Source of the DNA: Caulobacter sp. NIBR2454
GTDB lineage: Bacteria > Pseudomonadota > Alphaproteobacteria > Caulobacterales > Caulobacteraceae
Assembly (NCBI RefSeq): GCF_027474405.1
Contig: NZ_CP114871.1
Span: forward strand, 124,001 to 188,000
Length of the DNA stretch: 64,000 bases
Reading direction: 5' to 3'
The translations under genes and the position numbers were made by a program. This document shows positions 15,054-23,397 of this stretch, one piece after another; within the stretch, counting starts at the first letter, position 1; the number at the start of each line of letters is the position of its first letter. The notes under the pieces are model-generated. The model worked only from the letters and a program-made list of their open reading frames with translations. It did no database searches and was not told the DNA's origin.

Positions 15054-15075
15054 GACGCCTCCCTCGGGAGACGAG

Positions 15076-15104
15076 AAAGGCCCCGCGGATAGCGGGGCCT
15101 TTTG
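15076..15104 (+). terminator. Rho-independent terminator
   Basis: Perfect 11-bp stem (15076-15086 with 15092-15102), 5-nt loop, T tract. It ends the entericidin gene and lies between convergent units. Confidence 0.9.
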
Positions 15105-15122
15105 CGTTTCAGGTCGAGATTT

Positions 15123-15950
15123 TCAGGCCGCCTTGCGGAAGTCGGGGTCACGCCCGAATACTTCGGGATGTCCATCGACCGGTGTCAGGGCCGAGGTCAG
15201 GCCCGCCGGTTCATCTCCCGGACTGAGCACGAGGAAGCCGTCGTCGGCCAGGGTCACGGCCACGTTCTCCAGCACGCGGCCGCGCACGGCCTCATCCATG
15301 GTCGCCAAAACGCCCCGCAGGAAGATGATGTCGAACCGGCCAAGGGCCGAGAGGTCGGAGATCAGGTTGATCCGCCGCCAGCGCACCATCTGACGCACGC
15401 GCGCGTCCAGGGACCACATCTCGTCCACCTTCTCGAAGTGGGCTACGAGGCGGCGCACGGGCAGGCCGCGCTGCACCTCGAACTGGGTGTAGAGGCCGCT
15501 CTGGGCCTTCTCCAGGCAACGCTCGGAGATGTCGGACCCGAACAGTTCGGGCTTCAGTCCCGGCAGGACGCCGCGCGCCTCTTCGGCCATCATGGCCAGG
15601 GAATAGGCTTCCTGGCCTGTGGCGCAGGCCGCGCTCCAGATCCGGACCGACCCGCCAGGGCGCCGATGGGCCATGGCCGGCAGCAGCTCCTTCTCGAACT
15701 GGTTGAAGGCGTCGCGCGGGAAGAAGAAGGCGGTTTCCGCCCCGGTCATCGCTTCGACCACCGCCCAGATCAGGCGCTCCTCGCGCTTGGAGCGCACCAT
15801 GGCGATCATGTCGTCGATGCTGGCGAAGCCTTCGCGGCGGGCGACGGGCGAGAGCCGGCTATTGATCAGGTAGGTCTTCTCCAGCGCCACCTTGAGGCCG
15901 GCGCGGGAACGGCACAGGGCCGCGAGGAATTCCAGGTCGGACGGCTTCAC
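15123..15950 (-). CDS. CheR-type protein-glutamate methyltransferase
   Basis: 275 aa, GTG start overlapping the response-regulator stop by 4 nt. An N-terminal helical CheR_N domain precedes the SAM-binding domain with the motif WSAACATGQEAYSLAMM and FDIIFLRGVLATM. CheR methylates chemoreceptor glutamates. It lies with a CheY-like regulator and chpT rather than in a chemotaxis cluster, so its role could be in another pathway. Family sure, target unknown. Confidence 0.88.
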   Translation of the reverse strand: MKPSDLEFLAALCRSRAGLKVALEKTYLINSRLSPVARREGFASIDDMIAMVRSKREERLIWAVVEAMTGAETAFFFPRDAFNQFEKELLPAMAHRRPGGSVRIWSAACATGQEAYSLAMMAEEARGVLPGLKPELFGSDISERCLEKAQSGLYTQFEVQRGLPVRRLVAHFEKVDEMWSLDARVRQMVRWRRINLISDLSALGRFDIIFLRGVLATMDEAVRGRVLENVAVTLADDGFLVLSPGDEPAGLTSALTPVDGHPEVFGRDPDFRKAA

Positions 15951-16312
15951 AGAACGCCCGCCTCAATGAACTTGGCTTCGATCACGTCGCCGTCGAAGGG
16001 CTTCATGATGTACTCGTCGGCCCCGCAATCGAGAGCCTCGCGGATATGCTCCAGGTCGGCCTCGACCGTGCAGAAGACGACCACGGGCGCGGAGCCGCCG
16101 GGCTCCTGGCGCAGCTGTCTCAGGAACTCCACCCCGTTCATCACCGGCATATTCCAGTCGAGCAGGATGGCGTCGGGCATGGCCGCGCGGCACCAGCCAA
16201 GCGCCTCCATCCCGTCGGCGGCCTCGGCGATCTGAAAGCCGATGTCCTCGAGGATGCGTCGGGCGACTTTCCGGATCACCCGGCTGTCATCGACGACAAG
16301 GCAGGTCTTCAC
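15947..16312 (-). CDS. Single-domain CheY-like response regulator
   Basis: 121 aa, GTG start. A receiver domain alone: acidic pair DD near residue 8-9, phosphoacceptor in ILLDWNMPVMNG, Lys in YIMKPFDG. No output domain, so it acts by protein contact. It is coupled to the CheR gene (GTGA overlap) and lies 72 nt downstream of chpT, making it a possible phosphate partner of ChpT or of a chemotaxis-like kinase. Confidence 0.92.
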   Translation of the reverse strand: MKTCLVVDDSRVIRKVARRILEDIGFQIAEAADGMEALGWCRAAMPDAILLDWNMPVMNGVEFLRQLRQEPGGSAPVVVFCTVEADLEHIREALDCGADEYIMKPFDGDVIEAKFIEAGVL

Positions 16313-16384
16313 AGGCGCGCAGGCTCCATTCCAATGAGCCGTTTTGCGCCGCTTTGGTTAAGGAGGGGTAAGGAATCCTGCCGC

Positions 16385-17041
16385 TTAGGCAGGCACCCAG
16401 GCGGCCAAAGTGACGCGCTCTTCAGCGGTTTCGGCGGCGACCTGGCCGCCGCAGGCCTTGACCAGGTTGTGCAAGTAGGCGGCCTGGATCCACTGGCCCC
16501 CGATGCCGTCGCCCAGGGGATCGCCCTTGAGGCCGGCCACGACTTCGGGGCGCAGGCGGGCGCGGGCGCCCGAAGCGTCGACGGTGATCACATAGCGGTT
16601 GTCGACCAGCATGACCCGGATCTTGGCCTTGCCGCCGGTGGGCAGGGCGCCGGCGGCGATCTGGGCGAGATTCAGCAGGGCGCGTGCCGCCGGCTTGTTC
16701 ACCTGGGGCGCGTCGGCGGTCCATTCGAGCTCGGGCCGAACGTGGGCGTAGACGCCCTGGGCCAGGGCCTCGAGATCGCGGCTGTCGAAACTTTCGGCCG
16801 CGGCCGAGGCGCCGAAGGCCACGCGGCTGAACTGCAGCAGGTCCACCAGCTTGCGGGCGCTGGCGTTGATCAGGCCCATGGCGTCTTCGCGCATGTCCTG
16901 GGCCGTCGGATCCTCGAGCAGGTCGAGGCCGGAGACGATGGCGCTGGCCGGGCTGATGAAGTCGTGGCACAGGCGCGCCGCGAGCAGGGCCGCCAGATCG
17001 GCGGGAGACTGTTGGGTCGGGGCGTCGAGGGCGTCGTTCAT
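16385..17041 (-). CDS. chpT: Histidine phosphotransferase ChpT
   Basis: 218 aa. The dimerisation helix carries ARLCHDFISPASAI with phosphoacceptor His26, followed by a degenerate ATPase-like domain (GDGIGGQWIQAAYLHNLVKACGG) that does not bind ATP in known ChpT. Known role: relays phosphate from CckA to CtrA and CpdR in cell-cycle control. Divergent from the DUF3553 gene. Proximity to phyR/ecfG/phyK matches Caulobacter gene order as I recall it. Confidence 0.93.
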   Translation of the reverse strand: MNDALDAPTQQSPADLAALLAARLCHDFISPASAIVSGLDLLEDPTAQDMREDAMGLINASARKLVDLLQFSRVAFGASAAAESFDSRDLEALAQGVYAHVRPELEWTADAPQVNKPAARALLNLAQIAAGALPTGGKAKIRVMLVDNRYVITVDASGARARLRPEVVAGLKGDPLGDGIGGQWIQAAYLHNLVKACGGQVAAETAEERVTLAAWVPA

Positions 17042-17099
17042 CGACCGGGACCTTGGCCTGATTTGGCGCTGGGGAAAATGGCCCTTAAAGACGGCGCCG

Positions 17100-17285
17100 A
17101 TGGACCTGTTTCTCGAACCCGGCGCCCTGGTGCGCCATCCCGATCAGGCCGACTGGGGCCTGGGTCAGGTGCAGTCGGTCGCCGGGCGGCGGGTGACCGT
17201 CAATTTCGAGCAGGCCGGCAAACAGACGATCGATTCGGACGCGGTGCGGCTGATCTTCGTCGGCGACGATCCGAGGGGACACTGA
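17100..17285 (+). CDS. DUF3553 small protein
   Basis: 61 aa from ATG 17100. The DUF3553 pattern is clear: GALVRHPDQADWGLGQVQS followed by RRVTVNFEQAGKQTI, a small beta-barrel-like fold resembling CarD/PcrA-tail domains that bind RNA polymerase or nucleic acid. Function in this group is not established. It ends 1 nt before the cysQ GTG, so the two are one transcript. Confidence 0.85.
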   Translation: MDLFLEPGALVRHPDQADWGLGQVQSVAGRRVTVNFEQAGKQTIDSDAVRLIFVGDDPRGH

Positions 17286-17286
17286 C

Positions 17287-18054
17287 GTGAGCAACGACGC
17301 CGCAATGGGCGAAATCCTGGCCGATATCGTCGAGGAGGCCGCGCGGCTTATCCTGCCGTACTGGCGCTCGGACCTGACTGTGATCCGCAAGGCGGACGAG
17401 AGCCCGGTGACCGAGGCTGACCAGCGTGGCGAGCAGCTGATCCTGGACCTGCTGGCCCGCCATTTCCCGGACATCCCCGTGGTATCGGAGGAGGATTCGG
17501 CCGAGAACGGCGTGCCCACCGACGCGGCGGGTCGCTTCTTCCTGGTGGACCCCCTGGACGGGACCAAGGCCTTCGTTCGCGGCGACCCCAATTTCACGGT
17601 CAATATCGGCCTGATCGAGAACGGCCGCTCGGTAGCGGGCGCCATCTGCGCGCCCGTGACCATGGAGACCTGGTTCACGACCCCGAACGGAACGATGAAA
17701 CGCCAGCAGGGCGAGGCCGCCTCGCCCGTGCGAGTGCGCCCCTGGCCCACGGGCGAAGCCGTGGCCCTGGTGTCGCACACCATGAAGGAAGAGGTGGCCG
17801 CCAAGCTGCAGGCCGAATATGGCTTTGACCGGCGTCAGCCGATGGACAGCTCCATCAAGCTTTGCCGCATCGCCGAGGGCGCGGCGGACATCTATCCACG
17901 CCATGGACCGACCATGGAATGGGACACCGCCGCCGGCCAGGCGATCCTGGAGGCGGCCGGCGGGCGTTTCTCGACACCCGACGGCTCACCCTTCGTCTAC
18001 GGCAAGGCCGATGCGGGATTCCGCAACGGCTGGTTCGTAGCCAGGGGCGGCTAG
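17287..18054 (+). CDS. cysQ: 3'(2'),5'-bisphosphate nucleotidase CysQ
   Basis: 255 aa, GTG start. Inositol-monophosphatase superfamily: metal-binding VSEED, VDPLDGTKAF and the C-terminal EWDTAAGQAIL are present. It hydrolyses 3'-phosphoadenosine 5'-phosphate, a by-product of sulfate assimilation, to AMP. Cytoplasmic, Mg-dependent. HisN/SuhB-type phosphatases share the fold, but the sequence around DGTKAFVRGDPNFTV favours CysQ. Confidence 0.92.
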   Translation: MSNDAAMGEILADIVEEAARLILPYWRSDLTVIRKADESPVTEADQRGEQLILDLLARHFPDIPVVSEEDSAENGVPTDAAGRFFLVDPLDGTKAFVRGDPNFTVNIGLIENGRSVAGAICAPVTMETWFTTPNGTMKRQQGEAASPVRVRPWPTGEAVALVSHTMKEEVAAKLQAEYGFDRRQPMDSSIKLCRIAEGAADIYPRHGPTMEWDTAAGQAILEAAGGRFSTPDGSPFVYGKADAGFRNGWFVARGG

Positions 18055-18058
18055 GCCC

Positions 18059-18412
18059 CTACTTCTTGGTCCAGCCGCCGCCGGCGGGCTTGTACCAGGC
18101 GCCGGCGGGCAGGCGTTCGAACAGCTGGCGGGCGGCGGCCTGGCCGGCGGCTTCGGGCGTCACGCCGGTCTTGCCGGCGATGTCGCGATAGACGGCGGCG
18201 CGGCCGGCGTTGATCTCGCGCACCGCGGCCTGCAGGGCCGCGTCGCCCGTACCGGACACGAAGCCGAGATAGCCGTCAGCCTGCTCGCCGACCACGCCTG
18301 CGGTCTTGGCGATGTCGACCTGGGCCTTGGCGGCCGATTGGGCCAGAGCGGGAGCCGAGGCGGCCCCCAGCGAAACGGCGATGGCCGCGGCGGTGAAAAG
18401 CTTGCGCATCAT
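18059..18412 (-). CDS. ydbL: YdbL/DUF1318 periplasmic protein
   Basis: 117 aa. A cleavable signal (ALAQSAAKA) is followed by the DUF1318 domain: VGEQADGYLGFVSG and a C-terminal region ending WYKPAGGGWTKK. In E. coli YdbL is the periplasmic partner of the YdbH-YnbE bridge and helps outer-membrane lipid homeostasis. It is the last gene of ydbH-ynbE-ydbL here. ATG at 18412, with a second ATG one codon later. Confidence 0.9.
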   Translation of the reverse strand: MMRKLFTAAAIAVSLGAASAPALAQSAAKAQVDIAKTAGVVGEQADGYLGFVSGTGDAALQAAVREINAGRAAVYRDIAGKTGVTPEAAGQAAARQLFERLPAGAWYKPAGGGWTKK

Positions 18413-18431
18413 GATGAAACTCCTCAGGCGC

Positions 18432-18617
18432 CTAGAACAGGTTGGGGTTCTGGCTGATCAGCGTCTGGACTTCCTTGTCCAGCCGCACCCGGACGTCTGC
18501 GTCCAGCTTGGCGTAGATGTTGATGGGATCCACCTTCACGCGCACGGTCGGCGTGCAGGCTCCCAAGAGGGCCGCGAAAGCGGCGGCGGCGGTGAGCGCA
18601 GCTGCGCGCTTGGTCAT
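18432..18617 (-). CDS. ynbE: YnbE-like outer-membrane lipoprotein
   Basis: 61 aa from the ATG at 18617 (GGAG upstream); an in-frame ATG at 18635 lacks an SD. Lipobox LLGAC, then the YnbE core TVRVKVDPINIYAKLDADV and VQTLISQNPNLF. In E. coli YnbE multimerises by beta-strand addition with YdbH to form an intermembrane bridge. It lies between ydbH and ydbL in the same order as E. coli. Confidence 0.9.
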   Translation of the reverse strand: MTKRAAALTAAAAFAALLGACTPTVRVKVDPINIYAKLDADVRVRLDKEVQTLISQNPNLF

Positions 18618-18653
18618 GAGCGTGGTCTCCGTCATGGCTCAGTTAATCGGACT

Positions 18654-21600
18654 CTACGGCTGAACGGGGGCTGAACGCGAGGGGGCCTGTTCAGGATCTG
18701 TCCAGCCCCGACGCCAGCCAGCCAGCAGGTCGTCGAGATTGAAGGTGGTGTCCAGCGTCAGGTTGACAGGCGTGCCGGCCGGCAGGGCGATGCGCTTGTC
18801 GAAGGCTCGCCCGCGCAGGACGTCGAGGATGCCGACCCGCGCTTTTTCCTTCACCTTGGGATCGTGGCGGCCCTCGATGTGGAACAGCACGCCCAGCCGT
18901 CCGCCGTCGAGGCTGTTCACGGTGGCCTCCAGCTTGTCGTAGCTGAGGTTCTCCATGGCCTGATAGGCGAAGTCCTGAATGGCGTTGGTGGTGTCGGCGG
19001 GCTGGCCGTTGGCCGAGGCGTTGGCGATCAGGGCTCGGCTGATGGCGATGCGTCCGGGCGGGGCGCCGGCCAGCTTGCCGTCGCGGACGCGGATATTCTC
19101 CCCGTCGATCTCGAAAGGGATGCGGCCGTTGAACAGCCCGTCGATCTGCAGACGGTCGGACAGGGATGTGCCGGCGACCAACTGGCCCAGCTGCACCTCT
19201 TCCAGAACCAGCGCTCCGCGAATCGTTCCGCCTTCGTAGGTGACCGACATCGGCTCCACGCGCACCACGCCCTTCAAGGTCTTGGCGACGGCCGATTCCA
19301 GGGCGAAGGCCTTTTCCTCCAGATGGAAGGTGGCGACCACGTCGTCCAGGGGCGCGAAGGCCTCCACGCGGGCGATGGTCGCGGTCTGACCCGGCGCGGT
19401 GACCAGGGGCGTGAGGCTGGCGAAGGTGACGTCGGCGCCGGCGTTCTTGCTGAGACCGGCGGGTCCCTTGAACTGCAGGCCGGCGGCGGTGAAACGGCCG
19501 CTGCTGGTCATGCCGGCCGCGTTCCAGTCGAAGCGGCCGGTGAATGATGCGCTTCCTTGAACCTGCTGCAGCGGCGCGGCCATGGGCGAAATCTCGGCGG
19601 GCTGCAGGCCGTCGGGCATGAAGGCCAGCTGAGAGGCGTCGATGGCCGCCGCGCCGACGCCGGAATTCATGTCGTGCGCCACGTCGATACGGGTCAGGGC
19701 GCGGCCGGCTTCGGTGCGCAGGGTGATCGGACCGGTCCAGCGATTGCGGGCCAGGGCCACGGTCCCGTCGGCGATGATGGGGTTGAAGCGCGGGGCGGGC
19801 TGGCGATCGACGACCTTGGCGGCGTTCAGGCGGACCTGACCGTTCATGGTTCCGCCGGCGCCGGACAGAGCGAAGGCCGCCTCCCCGTCGGCCAGTTCGG
19901 ATTCGGCGGCGGTCAGGCCGGCGCTCGCCTTGACCAGGCGGCCGTCGGCCCGCCAGCCATTGGCGCTGACCCGCAGGATCGGGCCGTCGGCGCAGACCTG
20001 GGCGGCCAGGCCGTCGAGGCTGGTCTCGCCCATGACGAACTTCTCCGCCGCCACATCCGCGCAGCGGTCGAGGCGAACGGCCAGCAGTCCGTTTCGGCTG
20101 GACGCCTTGGCGTCGCCCTTGATGGTCAGGTTCTGCAGCGGAGGCAGGTCCAGTTCCGCGGTCAGAGACAGGGCGGCGTCGATGCCTTGAGGCCCCGCCG
20201 TCCAGCGTGGAATGCGCAAGGCCGCGGTCGGCAGGCCGCCGCCCGCAAGCTCCAGGTTCGCGGCTCCGGACGCGCCGCCGCCCAGACTCTGAACCAGGGG
20301 CGCGCTCACCGGATCGAGCCGCAGACGCGCGCCGCTCGCGCCGCGAACCGTCAAGGGCCGTCCGGCGACGGCGCGGAAGCTGTCGGGCCGCATGGTCAGG
20401 GCGATGGATGGCGCGTCGAGCGTCAGCCGCGTCAGGTTGCGGGACAGGGCGGCCTGATAGTCAGGGTTCTGGGCGACCACAGGGGTCTGGGCCGCCAGCC
20501 GCCGCGCTGTGGCGGTTGAGATCGAGGCGCCGCCGTCCAGCGCCATCTGGCCGTTGAGCGAGACGCCCTGGGCGTCCTTGCGGGCTGTCAGTCGCCCGGT
20601 GCGGGCGCTGGCCGAAACCCGTTGCAAGTCCAGCCCGCCAGCGATGACGGCGCCGGCCGAGGCGTTCAGCCGAACAGCGCCTTCAAAGCGGTCGGCGGCT
20701 TTGTCGTGATTGAAGGTGAAGCCGTTGAGCTGCAGGTCGGCGTCGAGATCGTCAATCTGCTCGCCGCCCATGTTCAAGTCGCTTGCCGACAGCCCGGCGA
20801 CCAAACGGCCGGAGAGGGCCGCGCGCTCTGGATAGCCGAACACCGAGCCGGTCCAGTCGAGTTTCAGGCGCGCGCCCTGAACCCTGGCTCCGGACGTCTC
20901 TCCGCGCTGCGCGGTGAAAACAGCGTTCAGGGCGACAGGACCCGCGGCGGACATGCCGCGCAGGTCTGGATAGGGCAGCTCTCCGGCCAGGTCGCCCTCC
21001 AGACCCTCGATGCGAGTCTCGCCCTGGGTTAGGCTGGAAGGCGACAGATGGGCGCTGGTCCGCATCCGCGCGCCGTTCTTGCGCAGGGAAAAACGGGCGC
21101 CGTCGCTGGTCAGGACCACATCGTCCTTCTTCAACCGCGTGGGCATCAGGGCGCCGTCTAGGCGCAGCAGGGCGCCCTGGTCCATGGCGCCGTCCCCGAC
21201 CAGGGTGACGCGGCCGAACTCGGTGCCCAGATCGACCCGCGCGCTTTCGATAAGCACGGCGGGGCCGCCGGTCTGCTCGGGCCGAGGGGTCTTGGTGAAG
21301 TCCTCGATCAGGGGATCGAGCGCGCCGAAGGACAGCTTGCCCTTCACGAACGCCGCCTTGATATGCGGCCGGACCAGGCGCACGGCCCGGGTCTCGATGG
21401 CGAACTTGTCGCCAGCCCAGGGCGGGGTAAGCGAATAGGCCACTTCCAGGCGTTCGGCCGAGAAGATGGGATCATCCTCCGATCCCACCCGCACGCGGCC
21501 GACAAAGCCGTCCACGTCCAGGGCCTGGATATCGACGGAGGCCTCGACGCCGCGCTCGCGCAGCCAGGATATGGCCAGTTCGCGGGCGATTTCCCGCCGC

Positions 21601-21740
21601 TGGGCAAGGACGATCAGGCCGCCCGCCGCCACGCTCCACAGGGCCACGGCGCCGACTTCCAGCGCCACGGCGGCCAACCTCGCCCGGCGCGAAGGTGCGT
21701 GGCGAATGGGCGGATCGGGATTTTGCGTGGTCTCCGTCAT
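18654..21740 (-). CDS. ydbH: YdbH-family AsmA-like intermembrane lipid-transport protein
   Basis: 1028 aa. One N-terminal membrane segment (about 22-46) anchors a long beta-rich periplasmic domain of the AsmA-like/YdbH type; the C-terminal part (about 820-1010, with FEIDGENIRVRDGKLAG and LFHIEGRHDPK) is the conserved YdbH domain. E. coli YdbH acts redundantly with TamB and YhdP to move phospholipids to the outer membrane. Upstream dapB ends 40 nt before its start region, so the four genes may be co-transcribed. Confidence 0.9.
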   Translation of the reverse strand: MTETTQNPDPPIRHAPSRRARLAAVALEVGAVALWSVAAGGLIVLAQRREIARELAISWLRERGVEASVDIQALDVDGFVGRVRVGSEDDPIFSAERLEVAYSLTPPWAGDKFAIETRAVRLVRPHIKAAFVKGKLSFGALDPLIEDFTKTPRPEQTGGPAVLIESARVDLGTEFGRVTLVGDGAMDQGALLRLDGALMPTRLKKDDVVLTSDGARFSLRKNGARMRTSAHLSPSSLTQGETRIEGLEGDLAGELPYPDLRGMSAAGPVALNAVFTAQRGETSGARVQGARLKLDWTGSVFGYPERAALSGRLVAGLSASDLNMGGEQIDDLDADLQLNGFTFNHDKAADRFEGAVRLNASAGAVIAGGLDLQRVSASARTGRLTARKDAQGVSLNGQMALDGGASISTATARRLAAQTPVVAQNPDYQAALSRNLTRLTLDAPSIALTMRPDSFRAVAGRPLTVRGASGARLRLDPVSAPLVQSLGGGASGAANLELAGGGLPTAALRIPRWTAGPQGIDAALSLTAELDLPPLQNLTIKGDAKASSRNGLLAVRLDRCADVAAEKFVMGETSLDGLAAQVCADGPILRVSANGWRADGRLVKASAGLTAAESELADGEAAFALSGAGGTMNGQVRLNAAKVVDRQPAPRFNPIIADGTVALARNRWTGPITLRTEAGRALTRIDVAHDMNSGVGAAAIDASQLAFMPDGLQPAEISPMAAPLQQVQGSASFTGRFDWNAAGMTSSGRFTAAGLQFKGPAGLSKNAGADVTFASLTPLVTAPGQTATIARVEAFAPLDDVVATFHLEEKAFALESAVAKTLKGVVRVEPMSVTYEGGTIRGALVLEEVQLGQLVAGTSLSDRLQIDGLFNGRIPFEIDGENIRVRDGKLAGAPPGRIAISRALIANASANGQPADTTNAIQDFAYQAMENLSYDKLEATVNSLDGGRLGVLFHIEGRHDPKVKEKARVGILDVLRGRAFDKRIALPAGTPVNLTLDTTFNLDDLLAGWRRGWTDPEQAPSRSAPVQP

Positions 21741-21780
21741 CAGCCTTCAGGGTCTCGGCTTGCGGGACAAAAATAAGGCC

Positions 21781-22560
21781 TCAGCGCTCGGACTTCAGTC
21801 CGAGCACGTCCTGCATGTCGTAGAGGCCTGGAGCTTGACCGTTCACCCATCGTGCAGCTTGCAACGCGCCACGGGCGAAGAGGCTGCGATCACGGGCCGA
21901 ATGAGACAGGGTCAGGATCTCTTCCTCGCCGGCGAAGATCACGCTGTGTTCGCCGATGATCCCGCCGCCGCGAACGACGGAAAAGCCGATGGCGCCAGGC
22001 TCGCGCGGGCCGGTCAGGCCGTCGCGGCCCCGGTCGGAATTGTTGGCCAGATCGATCCCGCGGCCGTCGGCGGCGGCTTGGCCGAGCATCAGGGCGGTGC
22101 CCGAAGGGGCGTCGACCTTGCGCTTGTGATGAGCCTCGAAGACCTCAATGTCCCAGTCGTCGGCCGGCAGGGCGCGGGCCGCCTGGGCCACCAGGCCCAT
22201 CAGCATGTTCACGCCCAAGGAGAAGTTGCCCGAGCGCACGATGGCGATCTTCTGTGCGGCGGCGGCGAGGCGCGCCTCCTGGGCGGCGTCCAGCCCCGTC
22301 GAGCCGATGACCAAGGCCGGCCCGCCCTGGGTGGCGCACCGCTCGGCCAGGGCGACGGAGGCCTCGGGCACGGTGAAGTCGATGACCACATGGGCGACCG
22401 CCAAGGCGTCCTCGATATCGACCACGCCGTCGCCGGTCGCGCCCGGACGATCGAACCGCGCGAAGACCTCGGCGTCGGCGCTGGCCTCGACCACGGCGGC
22501 GACGGCCTTGCCCATGCGGCCGAGGGCGCCGGCGACAGCGATGCGAAGGGTCTGCGACAA
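21781..22560 (-). CDS. dapB: 4-hydroxy-tetrahydrodipicolinate reductase
   Basis: 259 aa from a TTG at 22560 that has GGAG 6 nt upstream and begins the nucleotide-binding stretch [16 protein letters not shown]; a longer ATG frame to 22617 lacks that support. Diagnostic motifs: [21 protein letters not shown], and [16 protein letters not shown] around the catalytic His/Lys. It reduces the DapA product with NAD(P)H in the lysine/diaminopimelate pathway. It precedes the ydbH operon. Confidence 0.95.
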   Translation of the reverse strand: MSQTLRIAVAGALGRMGKAVAAVVEASADAEVFARFDRPGATGDGVVDIEDALAVAHVVIDFTVPEASVALAERCATQGGPALVIGSTGLDAAQEARLAAAAQKIAIVRSGNFSLGVNMLMGLVAQAARALPADDWDIEVFEAHHKRKVDAPSGTALMLGQAAADGRGIDLANNSDRGRDGLTGPREPGAIGFSVVRGGGIIGEHSVIFAGEEEILTLSHSARDRSLFARGALQAARWVNGQAPGLYDMQDVLGLKSER

Positions 22561-22661
22561 GCGAGTCTCCAAAAACAACTGTATGCGGTCACGCTTGCAG
22601 TCTAGTCTCGCGACCAACTCGCCGGGTCAAGCCGCAGCGAACAGAACGCAAGGGAGAGTGC

Positions 22662-23312
22662 GTGAAACTCTACAGCCACGACATGTCGCCATTCGCCGCC
22701 CGCGTGCGGCTGGCCATCTACGCCAAGGGCCTGGAGGTCGAGATCGCATCGCCGCCGGTGGCCGGGCTGAAGTCGCCCGAGTATCTGGCCATCAATCCCA
22801 TCGGCAAGCTCCCCGCCTTGGTTCTGGACTGTGGCCAGGTGATCGCCGAGTCTGACACCATTCTGGAATATCTGGAGGACGCCTTCCCCAAGGCGCCGCT
22901 GCGGCCGGCCGATCCCAAGGAAGCCGCGCGCCAGCGCCTGATCGCCCGGGTCGGTGACCTCTATGTGGCGGCGCCCATGAGCATGCTGTTCAAGCAGATC
23001 AATCCACGCGCCCGTGACGAGGCGGTGGTCGAGCAGGAGTTCGCCAAGCTGGAAGCGGGGCTCGATCATCTCGACACTCATATTTGCGGTCTTGAACCGG
23101 CGGCGGCTGACGGTCTTCGGTTGGCGGACTGCCAGCTCGCGCCGATGCTGCACTTCCTGCCGCTGATCGAAGCCTCCTTCCGTCGGCCTTCGATGCTGGC
23201 CGAGCGGCCCAACCTGTCCGCCTACTGGTCCAGGCTGCGCGAACACGCCCTTGTCGTCCGGGTCTGCGAGGAGATCGACCGCGGCGTGGCCGCCATGCGC
23301 TCCAAGGCCTGA
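22662..23312 (+). CDS. Glutathione S-transferase family protein
   Basis: 216 aa, GTG start after AGGGAG. N-terminal thioredoxin-fold domain with the glutathione site region SPFAARVRLAIYAKG, NPIGKLPALV and ESDTILEYL, then the all-helical C-terminal domain. Cytoplasmic; substrate unknown. Divergent from dapB. Confidence 0.9.
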   Translation: MKLYSHDMSPFAARVRLAIYAKGLEVEIASPPVAGLKSPEYLAINPIGKLPALVLDCGQVIAESDTILEYLEDAFPKAPLRPADPKEAARQRLIARVGDLYVAAPMSMLFKQINPRARDEAVVEQEFAKLEAGLDHLDTHICGLEPAAADGLRLADCQLAPMLHFLPLIEASFRRPSMLAERPNLSAYWSRLREHALVVRVCEEIDRGVAAMRSKA

Positions 23313-23397
23313 TACGAACAGGCGTTCACCGCGCGGGCGGTTGTGGCGACAGGAGGCGCTCGCTAGGGTGCCTCCCCTTCACACAAGGGTTCGCCGC

